From assembly GCF_018320785.1 (NCBI RefSeq), contig NC_054884.1:19841667-19905666 (forward strand): a stretch of 64,000 nt of DNA, read 5' to 3'. Below, in pieces: positions 23,801 to 35,533 of this stretch. The DNA is from Cheilinus undulatus (Eukaryota > Chordata > Actinopteri > Labriformes > Labridae). Every line of letters begins with the position of its first letter. Positions within the stretch are counted from its first letter, which is position 1. The translations under genes were made by a program, and so were the position numbers. The notes under the pieces were generated by a model, which worked only from the letters and a program-made list of their open reading frames with translations, made no database searches and was not told where the DNA came from.

Positions 23801-26218
23801 TCTGGTGTTTCAGTGTGATCAATTCTTCCTCCTCTACAGCTAAGAAAACTTGATCAAGCCATAGAAGATTGCAGCAGTGCAATCAAACTAGATGACACTT
23901 ACATCAAGGCGTACTTAAGAAGAGCTCAGTGGTATGTAGTTTAGTCACTATGCCTAAATGTATCCAGTTGTTGAGCCTTGTGCAGTTTTAAAAACTTTGA
24001 TTCACCCATAGTTATATGGACACGGAGCAGTATGAGGAGGCAGTTCGTGACTATGAAAAAGTGTACCAGACAGAAAAAACATCAGGTAAGCTGCTTTAAA
24101 CACCTTTATTTCATTTTACCTCGTATACTAGCAAGTCTGATGTTTTATTATTACTTTGCCCATCTAGATCACAAACATCTGCTAAAGACGGCCCAGCTAG
24201 AGCTCAAAAAAAGCAAGAGGAAAGACTACTACAAAGTGCTCGGGGTCGGCAAGAACGCCACAGAGGATGAGATCAAGAAAGCTTATCGCAAACGCGCCCT
24301 TATGCACCACCCAGGTAGCTTCTGCTTTGAGTTCAACATTGTCAGTTTCAGTTTAGTTTTCTGGTTCTTCTTTCATCTCTGTGATATCGTCACCCTGCAG
24401 ATCGTCACAGTGCAGCGACTCCTGAAGTGCAGAAGGAGGAGGAAAAGAAATTTAAGGAGGTGGGGGAGGCATTCACTGTGCTCTCTGACCCAAAAAAGAA
24501 GGTCCGCTACGACAACGGTCATGATTTGGATGATGACGGCTGTTTTGATGGCAGAGGTAATTGTCTTTCTATATTTTCAACCGTAAACCTGCTGATCATA
24601 GTTGGGATGAAAGTGAACATATATATGTACTACTTTCTGTTAACATGGTGACACATTCCTCCGGGGCAATCTAACCCAAGCTTCTCTAGTTGTTTGTGGA
24701 CACATTTTTAAAGCATGCGTTTTATTAAGTCATAAAAAGCAAATTCATTAATGTTAAACATGTGCTGCTTCTGCTTTAAAGGAACCCGCCATAATAAGAC
24801 AAATACTGACCTTACTGGACTATTATTTATCGGTTTATGCTTATGTTGTACATTGAAATGCTAAATTTAGGATACAAAGTTGAAAAAGTGATTCACAGAC
24901 TGCCATTTTTTGCAGTGCACTCTGGGTAATGATATCTTCCTATGGACTATCATCCTTAAAACCTTATAATTAAACCTGACTGCAGTTTTAGCAAAAAAAA
25001 AAAAAAAAAAACCAAGGAAGAGGTTTCTGTAGTTTAGATAAGGGTGCATTTGGAAACGTGGGAAGAAGAACAATGCAGCCATATGACATCACTACCCAGA
25101 GTGCATTGCACAACAATGGTAGCTTATGTCTGAATCAGTTTTGTGTCCTACACTTAAAGTCTGGCATTTCTTTGTAAAGTCTGGATATTAAAAACTCAAA
25201 TGTCAGTCCAATATGATCAACATGTCTAAATGTGCAGGTTCCCTTTAAAGAATACCAAGTCTGTACTGAAAACAAAACTGTCACAGGTTGTGGTACACAT
25301 TCAGTGCCACTAGGGGGCACAACACCCCCACACCTTCTTTTGTGTAGCTCATACCTTTTCCTAATATCATGTCAATAATATAATGCATCCCTAATGTCAT
25401 TTATGAGGTTTAGGAGGTGGTGTATAGAAAATCTTCCACATTTAATTTGTCTGATTACCAGTGCTGTATTTAAAACAACCCTTTATAACGAATTAATGAA
25501 ATTAAATCCCCAGAAATTATAACATGAGTTCATGAGTGTTTAAAACGGCATCATATTTTATTTACATTAAAAAAAAAGAAAAGAAGAGGTTGCGGACTGC
25601 AAATAGTGTCGTATCAGGCATCATAACTTTATTATCTGGAAATCTGAAAATGTCTCAGCTGTATTATTAAACTTCCTTATTAATTTCCTCACAGATTTAT
25701 GATTAATCTGTATAAACAACTGAAACCGTGTTTAACTTTTCCAATAATCGTCTTGGCATGTTTGTTTCTTGTTTTTTTTTTTTTTTCCTTTTTTTTTTAA
25801 TCATAAGCTCTACTCTGACGTCAGTTAGGCCCAATAAGTGGAACGCAGTTCTGGTGATCTGTCATTCCCTGTCTCTCTCTGCTGTCAAATAACTTGTATG
25901 TCAAACAGCTTGATCCAGTTCCATCCTGCCTTTTTTTGTTTTGGAAGTTATAAAATGCTTTCTTTTGGCACATTCTCGCCAGCTAACCCTGCAATATTTT
26001 GCATTTTCTTCCCTCAATAGATTTTGATGCAAACAACATCTTCAGGGCTTTCTTTGGTGGCCATGGTGGTGGATTCAATTTTGATTCCAGCCCAGGTATG
26101 TCATGTGACAGTTTGACTCTTTTAAATTCATGAAAGAACAAACAACGACATCTAATTGAAACTCCTGTTTTTCTCCTAAGACTCTGGACCTGGAAATTTC
26201 TTCTTCCAGTTTGGCTAA
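17898..26218 (+). CDS. dnajc7: DnaJ homolog subfamily C member 7 (TPR2), complete, 14 exons
   Basis: Exons: 17898–17968, 20025–20113, 20494–20618, 20806–20919, 21057–21131, 22656–22774, 23094–23247, 23566–23730, 23840–23931, 24012–24085, 24168–24314, 24401–24556, 26021–26095, 26181–26218. They join in frame into 497 residues (human 494). The protein is a cytosolic co-chaperone that binds Hsp70 and Hsp90 through TPR repeats and stimulates Hsp70 ATPase through its J domain, returning clients from Hsp90 to Hsp70. TPR units fill roughly residues 25–345 ([20 protein letters not shown] and later [20 protein letters not shown] are typical helices). The J domain starts at [20 protein letters not shown] (about 379). 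Its HPD loop, residues 407–409, is split by the intron between exons 11 and 12. The tail ends GNFFFQFG as in the mammalian protein. The start was chosen because MAAVDIDVP opens the frame directly behind the promoter motif. An upstream in-frame ATG at 17790 lies before the likely promoter. Confidence 0.97.
20716..20757 (+). repeat. Short retroposon fragment
   Basis: AATAGAACTTTATTAATCCC is a fragment of a widespread teleost repeat end ('tagaactttattaatcccgagggaaattc'). It lies in intron 3 of dnajc7. Confidence 0.4.
22903..22975 (+). repeat. Retroposon 3' tail with TTGGA repeats
   Basis: TTGTGCAGCACTTTGGTAGA, then AAAATGTGCTATATAAATAA and a (GGATT)n run, is the 3' tail of a teleost SINE/LINE family. 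It lies in intron 6 of dnajc7, in the gene's orientation. Confidence 0.6.
25307..25320 (+). promoter_or_regulatory. Perfect CTCF core motif
   Basis: CCACTAGGGGGCAC matches CCASYAGRKGGCRS at every position on the plus strand, inside the long intron 12 of dnajc7 (24557–26020). It faces the minus-strand motif at 49605. Confidence 0.6.
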
Positions 26219-27507
26219 AGGAAGCAGCATGCGGCTAAAACACAGCCCTGCAGAAGATGAAATCAACCTGGACCCACGGTCACCTCCTGGTGCTCAAACT
26301 CCTGAGTGTCTCGCAAAAATGTCCTCTTTTTTTCTTTTTCAAGAGGTTTTTGAATTTTGCATTCACTCCTAAATTTACTCCACATGTTAATGCTAATAAA
26401 ACACAGGGATAATATTTCATAGGGTTCAGTAATTAGTTAATATTGTAAATAAAACATACAGAAGATTTTTTTTTCAAATAGCATGCTCCCTTTTCCAAAA
26501 TCAAAATGTTAAACAAATTAGAATCTTGTAAAATGTTCCCAACATCACCAAAATGATGAAATGTAAGAAAATGAGGCATCATGGGTCGATTACTTTTAGA
26601 GGACATAATGTGGTTTAAGTTTTTAAGATTCTTCTTGACAGCATGTCTCTATAGAACAAGAGTCAGTGTACTGTGAATTCAGTGTCTAATCTGACCTCAG
26701 GACAGCCTGTTCAGGACAACTCCAGCCTCATGCCAGTGTGTCCTGGTTTTATTGGCTCACCTGCCAAATATAGAATTGACTTGCAGGGTTTTTTGTTTCT
26801 TCACCTTTCTCCATGCTGCATTGTATATTTGACTTGAATGTAAATCGTTTTGTTTCCATAAACATTTCTTTCAGTCTTCCTGTGGTCTATTTATATTTAT
26901 TATACTGTATATTCTGAAGTTTAAACAGCAGAATGCAAGTGTTAGTCATCTTTCTAGATTCATTTTGTGTAAATGTTTTTCACATCCTCCCTTTTATTCA
27001 GATTGTAAATTTCCTCCTTAAATAGGCCAGAATTAGCTTACACTCTCCCGCAGATGTTTCTTTTCTTTAAAGCATGGACCACACATCTGTCCATCTGACC
27101 CATCCAAAGTGGTGCCTTACTAGAATAAACAGATCAATAAACCCTCCGAGACACATCCAAAACACAACTTCACTTGTATGGCTTTTTTTTTTCTCTTTCA
27201 AAGGAAAATCTCTCTTATGGCCAGTATGTAAAATTCAAAGTGATACTTTAGCCCCTTCACAACATCAAAGACAGAATTTTGTTTCCCTGTCATCGATCAC
27301 ACCCAGTGATCCGACCTCATCATCCACCTTTACCTGTCATGCATGTTCTGTCAGTACAGCCCTTCCCCTACCTGTTCTACCTGTTTTAAAGGGGGACTGA
27401 TAGTAGGTTGGAAACTTCTGTTCTTAATTGTTGTCACTAATCTATGTATCATTTTTAAAAAGTGTCACAGTATTAACAGGACATGCTTTTCTTATTGTGA
27501 AAATAAA
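26219..27507 (+). other. dnajc7: dnajc7 3' UTR with two candidate poly(A) signals
   Basis: An AATAAA lies at 26395–26400, 177 bp past the stop, and another at 27502–27507. The first would give a short 3' UTR and the second a 1.3-kb one. I cannot tell which is used. No reading frame in the stretch looks like a gene. Confidence 0.45.
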
Positions 27508-29008
27508 GGCTCATCTTTTACTGTAATGCTGGGGTTTTGTTGTATGATTTATTTATTTAATTGGACTTTAATCCTTTACCATTCCACTATAGCTAAGTAA
27601 AAGAGTGAAATTTATCCATGTGCTCTGATTCAGGAATTTATGTTTCTTTCTATTTAAAGTAAAGCATCTTTTTAGTAAAGCTCTAAGGAAGTGCTTCATT
27701 TTTACCTTATTTGAGTGTCTTATGTAGGTCTGAGTTTTCCCTTCCAAAAATATTGCAGTGTTAAAGATGTGATAACAGGGTGTCTCCAGGGTCTTAAGAA
27801 TAATTTAAAGTTTACAAATTGTTATAGTGAAAATTAAGGCTTTTTTGAAATATTACAGTCTCAAATACAAGGCAAAAATGTCTCATTTTGTAATCGGTTT
27901 TTACTTTTTATATACAGGATGAGAGTTTGTATGCTATACTTTATCACCTACTTTGTGGTATCGAATCAGGGTCTTTTGCCCAATCTCAAAATGCTCCAAG
28001 AAAGTCATAAATAAAGTACCAGCATCCTCTCTATCATGTAACATTTTTCTTACAATCAGCACAAAATGTAACTATGTTGCTCATTTTAATTTTACTGTTG
28101 GGAATTGAAGATATTATTGGTCTTTAAATGTACAAAGAGGGTCTTGAAAGCAAAGCAAATGTACCATAAAATTATAATTGCTCTATTACCTCATAAAATA
28201 ATATATAGCTTTGAAGGAGACATTTTTAAAAATGATAATGCTGGTAGTACAGTTGCAATTAGTTGAAATTACATTTAGTGTTCCTGGACCTTAATCTTTA
28301 AAGCATTTTTAGCTGACTGCTGAGGTCAGCCCTACAGATGGCTCTGTCTGTATCTGACTGAGTGACTGAGAGCCATACCATACAGAGTTGGGTTTGTTGT
28401 ACTGAAAGCCCTCTAATAGCTGCCTCCACTGCAAATACCTCAGATATAACTTTAGCATGTCATCCACTTTATTAGAACTGGACCACGTTTCTGTATGAAA
28501 CAAAGAATGAAAACAACCCTAAAAAGCTTTTCATGTTGGGAAAGATGTTTTCAGTCTTCTGCAAACCTTCTGCGGCATAAGTACTAGTATGTGATAGTTA
28601 AGGGGTAAAGGGTTACTGGTTGTGACTGGTTGCATACAAGGCCTGCTAGTAAAGTGATTAGCTATGATGAAGCCACAGTGGTGGTTTTGTCTAAACTGGA
28701 TAACGTGTCTTTGTTAAAACAAGCGCAGAGAGCAACACAGAAAGCTTTCCATGACAGAAAAGACGTTTTTGCTCTTCTCCCAGTCTGTTAACATGGGTTT
28801 CTGATCATTGCAGTGGGCTTGTCCGGTATACCCAGAGCCTTAGATGTGAGCTTGGATGTTGCTGTAGCTGAGAGCCACACTGACAGCTTGTGTTAGCTGA
28901 GAAGATGTTTTTGTGCCTCCTGTAGTGATGTATCCCCTTCCCGCAAAAAGAGCACTGAATTTAGTGAGGATATTTTCTCCTCACCATTCTGCTAAATCCA
29001 ATACCATA
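27508..29008. other. Intergenic spacer downstream of dnajc7
   Basis: This is AT-rich sequence with only short frames and no RNA gene or recognisable repeat. Together with the elements to 31.4 kb it occupies the place where human has CNP and TTC25/ODAD4. I see no motif of either. Confidence 0.5.
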
Positions 29009-30260
29009 CACTGCTTTCCACATTATTAAGCAAATTACATTTTTCCTCTTATTTTCCTAAATATTAATGCAAATGACAGAATATTTTTCAAGTCATCGCC
29101 ATTAGAGCATAATTCAAATGTTTTTGAACAAACTTCATAATGATAATGATTTTTTTTTTAAATAAACCTTAAAATGCACTGTTCCACATTATTATGCAAA
29201 ACAGAGTTTTAAAAGATTTTATAGTTTGTAAAGAACTGAAAATGGTCATTCATTGAATTTGCAGCATTAGGAGGTAATATTTACTGAAATCAAAAGCTAT
29301 TTCAATCAAAAACATCTTAACAGGCAAAGTTACATGTTAACATAGGAGCCCCTCTTTGAAACCACCTTCACAATTCCTGCATCCATTGAACTTGTGGGTT
29401 TTTGGAGAGTTTCTGCTTGCATTTCTTTGCAGGATGTCAGAATAGCCTCCAAGAGCTGCTGTTTTGATGTGAACTGCCTCCCACCCTCATAGATCTTTAG
29501 CTTGAGGATGCTCCAATGATTCTCAACAGGGTTGAGGTCAGGGGAGGATGGGGGCCACACCATGAGTTTCTCTCCTTTCATGCCCATAGCAGCCAATGAC
29601 AGAGCTATTCTTTGCAGCATGAGATGGAGCATTGTCATGCATGAGGAAAATTTTGCTCCAGAAGGCACTGCTCTTCTTTTTGTACCATGGAAGAACGTGT
29701 CAGAAACTCTATATACTTTGCCGAGGTCATTTTCACACATTTTCATTTTCAGGGACCCTAAAGGGGCCTATCAGCTCTCTCCTTATGAATCCGGCCCGAA
29801 ACATGACTCCGCCACCACCTTGCTGACTTCACAGCCTTGTTGGGACGTGGTTGCCATCCACCAACCATCCACTACTCCTCCATCTGGACCATCCAGGGTT
29901 GCACGGCACTCATCATTAAACAAGACTGTTTGAAAATGAGTCTTCATGTACTTCTGGACCCACTGCAACTGTTTCTGCTTGTGAGCACTGGATAGGGCAG
30001 CCGAATAGTAGGATCATATACGACTGCAAGCCTCTGGATGATCCTCCACCTTGAAGTTGGTGGGACTCCAGAGGCACCAGCAGCTTCAAAAAAAACCTGT
30101 TTGCTGCTTTGTAATGGCATTTTTTATGAAGTTTGTTTAAAAAACATTTGAAATGTGTTCTAATGGCTGATGACTTGAAAAATATTCTGACTGTCATATG
30201 CGTTAATATTTAGGAAAATAAGAGAAAAATGTCCTTTGCTTAATAATGTGGAAAGCAGTG
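29009..30260 (-). mobile_element. Tc1/mariner-family transposon with intact ends, dead transposase
   Basis: The left end CACTGCTTTCCACATTATTA followed by AGCAAA and the reverse of the right end are identical over the first 26 bases. The inverted repeats then continue imperfectly for about 140 bp. TA flanks both sides (29007–29008 and 30261–30262). A second TIR-like motif, CACTGTTCCACATTATTATG followed by CAAA, lies at 29177–29200. The 1252-bp body holds a transposase relic on the minus strand. The termini are much better preserved than the gene. Confidence 0.9.
29330..29990 (-). pseudogene. Broken Tc1/mariner DDE transposase
   Basis: Three catalytic motifs are recognisable on the minus strand but in more than one frame: FNDECRATLDGPDG (near 29900), HDNAPSHA (near 29615–29638, readable only in a shifted frame) and SPDLNPVENHW (near 29510–29545). 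Their order and the roughly 34–37 residues between the second Asp and the Glu fit the DD34E group of Tc1/mariner transposases. The N-terminal DNA-binding part is missing and frameshifts separate the motifs, so no active enzyme is encoded. Confidence 0.85.
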
Positions 30261-30412
30261 TAAAGACACTTCCTCATCAACATAAGGCCTGTGGTTAACT
30301 CGATGTGTCTGTGTCAGTGCATTTCTTACTGTGTATGACTTTTAACCAATCAGATGTGATAAAAGAAAAGCAGGAGGGGAGGGACGACGTTGCTCAGGGC
30401 TTCATCTCCACT

Positions 30413-30413
<1 letters not shown>

Positions 30414-30445
<32 letters not shown>
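30414..30445. repeat. (AG)n microsatellite
   Basis: An uninterrupted run of about 16 AG units, 150 bp beyond the transposon end. It is likely length-polymorphic. Confidence 0.95.
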
Positions 30446-30449
<4 letters not shown>

Positions 30450-30621
30450 AAATGTAGCTATATACATTTAAGTAACCGGTTACAATAAATCAGGCAAATG
30501 GTAATAATAAAATAATAATAGTGATAAAAACCCCTCTGCCAGAACACACAATTCAGTCAGGCATTTCAACAGGCATCCCAGATAGTTGTGGTCATCCATA
30601 TACTAGGTTTTGACCTAGTCT

Positions 30622-31374
30622 GTAATGTTATGGTGGCCTAGAAGTGCAATACAAAATTCTAAAGTCTGAAAAACTTTTACAACTTGAAATAAATTCATGT
30701 TAACCAAAACAATTTTACATTCCATGAGAAGAAATGCATAAGCAAAATGCTTTTATTGATAACTAAGAAAAAGGGATTAAAAATCCAAAACAAAATGGCA
30801 TGGTCTGAAACACTTTCACAAAAATCAAAACACTTAAAGTCAGATACAAAATTACAAAGTCAATTACATTATTTTTTTAAGAAACTTGAAACTTAAGTCA
30901 CTTCTGACATTCCCTTTCTGTAACATATTGTTGAAGCTAATTTTTTTCAGAAGTTGTAAGTGTTCTACAACTTGTAAATTTGTCTCAGCTCATGTAAAAG
31001 TCTTTCATGTTCAGTAAATTTGTTTTGTTAAATGTAAATGGCATTTTAATTTATTTAATATATATTATGAAACATAAATATGTTTGTGTAATAAGTGTTT
31101 CAGACTTGTAATTTTGTATTGGGCTTTGTAAATATGTTTCAAGTTTTGTGAAAGTATTTCAGAGTTTGCAATTTTGTGTCTGACTTTTTAGATACTACTT
31201 TTGTTGTTAAAATTGCTCTTTTTTTGTCATTTGCAAAAGTGTTTCTTCTAATTTCAATTTGTTTTATGAAATTAAAAATGTTTTGGTTAATGTAAATTTG
31301 TTTCAAGGTTTGTTAAAGTGTTTCAGACTTAATATTTTGTTTTGCACTTCCAGGCCTCCGTACAGTGTTATTAC
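30622..31374. mobile_element. Foldback element with internal subrepeats
   Basis: The left arm reads GGTGGCCTAGAAGTGCAATA, then CAAAATTCTAAAGTCTGAAA and AACCAAAACAATTTTACATT. The reverse complement of the right arm reads GGAGGCCTGGAAGTGCAAAA, then CAAAATATTAAGTCTGAAAC and AACCAAAACATTTTTAATTT. The whole 0.75-kb block therefore folds on itself imperfectly. The interior is made of diverged copies of short units of the type 'gtttcagacttgtaattttgt'. There is no coding capacity, and I cannot assign a superfamily. Confidence 0.65.
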
Positions 31375-31755
31375 TTAAGATAAGCATGTGAGTACATCTT
31401 ACTTCAATTCATTTGGCTTTTTTAAGTAACAGCATAACCATGAAAACATAAGCTTAGATACGAGTTATTTGTTTATTTGAACTGAATACAGTCTGTTGAT
31501 CCATGTGTCTTTTAAAAATGCATGTTGACCTATTTTTGAAGCATAAATATTCAAATCTATCAGTTTTGAGCGAATTATTGTATTTATTTATCTACTCCAT
31601 TTAAATTTCAAAGTTAATTTGATCCACTGAACATACGTTGTCCAGATTAAATGAAATTAACAGGTAAAATGATAAGAAATAAAAGATGAATAATTTGAAT
31701 CTGATTTATTGAAGGGCTCTTCCTCTATTAAAACTGCGGGAGTGGCTAACATCAC

Positions 31756-31778
31756 CACGTGACCAACTTCTAACCAAT
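31756..31778 (+). promoter_or_regulatory. acly: E-box and CCAAT box of the acly promoter
   Basis: CACGTG (31756–31761, within ATCACCACGTGACC) is followed 13 bp later by CCAAT (31774–31778, within AACCAATCAG). E-boxes bind USF, ChREBP or SREBP-type bHLH factors and CCAAT binds NF-Y, a standard partner of SREBP at lipogenic promoters. ATCACC also resembles the first half of a sterol response element. The pair sits just upstream of the probable first exon, which supports the promoter assignment. Confidence 0.5.
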
Positions 31779-31799
31779 CAGGCGTCTTCATCGACGTGT

Positions 31800-31955
31800 A
31801 ATCAGTCGCCAGATTATGGTGCGACAGGACTGGAGTGAGGTGGCAACTGGCAAGAGCAGTCCCCGGTACGAGAAGAGGTGACTCTGTTTGGCTGTGTCAT
31901 TCTGTGATAAACAACGGGTCTCTTATTCCGTTGAGGTATTCCTTCTGCTGCCAAG
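31800..31955 (+). other. acly: Probable untranslated first exon of acly
   Basis: A good donor (CCAAG|GTAAC) lies at 31955/31956, close behind the E-box/CCAAT promoter. The next acly exon begins at an acceptor at 35526/35527, only 7 bp before the start codon, so an upstream untranslated exon is required. The left edge is a guess. Intron 1 would be 3.57 kb (31956–35526). It shows no coding or repeat feature I recognise, apart from a T-rich run near 31971–32007. Confidence 0.5.
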
Positions 31956-34900
31956 GTAACAAACACGGGTTTTTTCTTTCTCTCTTTCTTTCTTTTCTTT
32001 TTTTTTTAACACCAACGGTGGTTAGCGTGGTTAGCTAGCTGCTGTCAGTATGAGGCTATAGCGGTTAGCCTGTCAGTGAGGACTTCAGGGTAGCGGATGC
32101 GAGATGCTGAGAGGGTCTCCTTGAAACACTGCAGTCTCTGTCATCATGCCAGCAAAAATATATCAACAAATATTGCTTTTACTGTTTTCTTACTTGTTAG
32201 GGTTTGATAAATAGTGTACGCCCCACACTGTAATGATTTATCACTTGCTAGAAAGACATAGAGATACTTTATAATACTCATACGACGCAAGCTGACTTAA
32301 TCTTACTTCATCCCTTAACACAGCCACCCTGCGAACACGTTGTATAAAGTTTGAGTATTTACCCACAAAGGGGCTAGCTCAAGTTAGTGAACTATCGGAG
32401 TGGGTGTGGTAGAGGGAATAGTACAGGGGCTTCATTCATGGTGTAGCACTGCAGTTGGTAATGGGAAAAGTGATGCTAGCTGTGTCAGAAACAGTTGCCC
32501 CCTTTGCTGGCCTCTGTGATGCTCCTGCTGCCTTCAAAATCCAGCCTCCTTTAACTTATGAGGCCTGCTAACAGTGACACAAATTTCACGGTTTGTTGAC
32601 TAAAGACAATGGAGTGTACTCGTGGATTATAGCATGCTAAATACATAGACATCTGCCTCTAAAATCATGACAGGCTAGCCCGCTGAGCTAAATCCTAGCA
32701 AGACTCGCCGGGTTAGCTGTGGGACATCCTGCAGGCGTGAGTTTATGTGCTGCAGCTGACACAGAAGCTGAATTGAAGCCACCGTAAATATTATCAGCTT
32801 TAAGGAGGTAAATAGATAAGATGTATTTTATCGGGCCCATTGCTTATCATTGTTTGGTTTGCGATTGTTGAAGCAAAGAAACTTCATGGACCAGTTTGGA
32901 CTGGTCTTAGATTACTTAAATAATTTTTGATGCGACACTCATTTACTCCAATGATCAATAGTGTTGAAATCTACCAAACTTACAAAATAAACCAGGTTTT
33001 TATAATGTAGGTCTAATCTAACAAAATCCTCTATGTAGAACTATTGCAAAAAACATATGCAATGTTTTGGTGCCTAAATATTAACAATGTATTTGTAAAA
33101 TTTAAACAGTGTGCACAAGTTTGCCTCCATTTTTGATATAAAAAATCAAATACCCATGCCATTGAAACAGTTATTGATAGTGTTCAATTTCTAATATTGT
33201 CATATCACAGTTGAGAATCACAGTTGAGAATGATAGCAACCTTTCTGCTCAACACATTAACTCTCCTAAAAATAGAGTCATACCTTTTGTGTGCAGGGAT
33301 TTTTAGGAAACGTGACCTATAGTTGCTGTATGGGTGTATGCTTTAGTTGGGCAACTTTTGCAGTGATGGGTTGGCTGAGCAGGTCTGACAACATGTGGTG
33401 TTGCTTGAAACAGGAATGTCAACACCATCAGTGCAATCTGTTGTCTCTCTTGAAGCTCATCATTTTCCTTAGAAACTCCTTTGTTGTGTGATATGTTAGA
33501 TAACAAGGCTTTATAGCTGAAGTATTTAAATGGAGATTAACTCTGGAAGAGGAGTTTTTTGTCTGTCTTTGTAGATTTGATCTCATATTTGTCACCAAGA
33601 AGGCATATCTGTTGTTTTAAGCTTGACTCCAAATGAGCTTTGGATAAGGCTCACTTATCTTTTTACTGGTTGTGTCTTCCCTGCCCTGTACACTTTCACA
33701 AAAAGGTGACCTCTGCATGTCTGACTGTTTAAGATCCACACATACTGTTATTTAAAGCAGACATTTGCAGCAAATTTGTAAACTGAAATGAACAAGTCTT
33801 TGCATAGACATGTTTCCCACTGAATGACCGTGACTATCCCTCTCAGTTATACTTTGTATGTTTAATTTTTTTGAGTACTCGTTTGACACTTTTCATCAAC
33901 AGTTTATAATACAAACTGCTCAAAAAGCATCACTGTCCGTCTGAAATATTTCACTTGATATTCAGTAACCAACCATAGCTGGTGAGCTGCATGTGTGAAG
34001 ACTTGTTGGTGAGGTTGAATGTTGAAACTATGGCAGTTAAACTTCAATCAGTGCATTTGTGGGAGGGAATTAATACGGAGCATCTCTCTCATGCACAAAG
34101 CTGGTGATTCTCTATTTGTTTAAAAAGAAATGATGGGCAAATATATTTGGATGGCTGTAAAAATATTTGACCCACCCAGGCAAAGTCCATGTGTGGGAAA
34201 GACTGCATATGAGTCATCCTTTGATTGTATTGTAATTATATCTCAAAGTATTTATAAGTGCAGCTCCTGCAGCAGATGAATATGAATAAAGACTTTGATT
34301 TAATGATCTAAATTCATTCTCATCAGTTCAAAGTGAAAACATGGATCTGTATCATCATCTCTATTCTCTAATAAGAATCATCAAACAATTAATACATTAA
34401 TATATTCTCTGTATTCTTAAAATAATGTTTTTATTCAACTTTCTGTTGTATTTTTTCCTTAAACTTGCAATTAATGTAGTTGATTTTTGTGTTAGGCCTA
34501 TGATATTATCTAATATTGACTGCATTTGACTGAACTGGATCAAACTGAAATTAAAGACTGGACAGTGTTCGCAATAACATTTCATTGTCTAAATTTTTGA
34601 TTTAGTTGATTAAAAAACAAATGAGATGAGTAACATCTTTGACTCATTAGTAAACTAGTATTGTACCTCCAATGTTTAGCTTTATAAAGGTAAAAAGGTT
34701 TTGTCAGCTCAACTATTTCATGATGGTTTGGCATGTTAGTGAGACGAATCCAGTTCATGCTTAAGTAGGTAACCATGGCATTAATGTTTAAAAGGAGGTT
34801 AAAATTAAAGATTTATTTCGATCTTTTATGTCTCAAAGACTAACTGAGATGTAGTGAGACCCATACTGTACAAAAACCTCACAGCTCCCAAGTATAACCA

Positions 34901-35533
34901 TTTAATTAGTACTTTTTCCAGTGGCTAGCTTTGTTTGCTTAAACACAGAAATTATTCTTTTGGATGAATGGCAGCATTGATGCACACTACTTAAAGAATA
35001 AACAGTGACAAACAAGGATGACTTTTAAAATCTGGACTGTTTATTATCCCCTCGGGATACTCCATATCCCTCATGGACTATAACTGATTCTTGGTCTGCT
35101 TGGATTTTGATCTTTACATTCAGCAATACACAAGAGATAGAAAGGCTCCTTGAAGCTTCAGAGGAAAACTGCTTGACTTTTATAAAACGTATCCATTAAA
35201 TTTGGACCAGTCTTATCTTATCTTGCATGTCAGTAGTATGTGACTGTATAACTGCTTCTCTATAGGACATTAAATCAATCATTTCAACTGAGTGCCCAAT
35301 GTAGCATGTTCTCAAATGCAGTACATCATGAAATTACATCATCACATTACATAATGATGTAGGTTTCCTCGTCTAACAGGAATCTATAGAAGTTGTAAAG
35401 CAGAATTTACCAGGCCCATAGATTAAGCAGTTTAAAATGCATTTTTGCTCTGTTTTTGTTTGTTTCATCTCTTATTTTGTACACGTTTTGCTGTGAAATT
35501 GACCATTTGTCTCCACTTTATCCCAGTGCTGCC

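Noticed and set aside
29532-29933. 133-codon frame on the + strand
   Set aside because: It is the complement of the decayed Tc1/mariner transposase on the minus strand.
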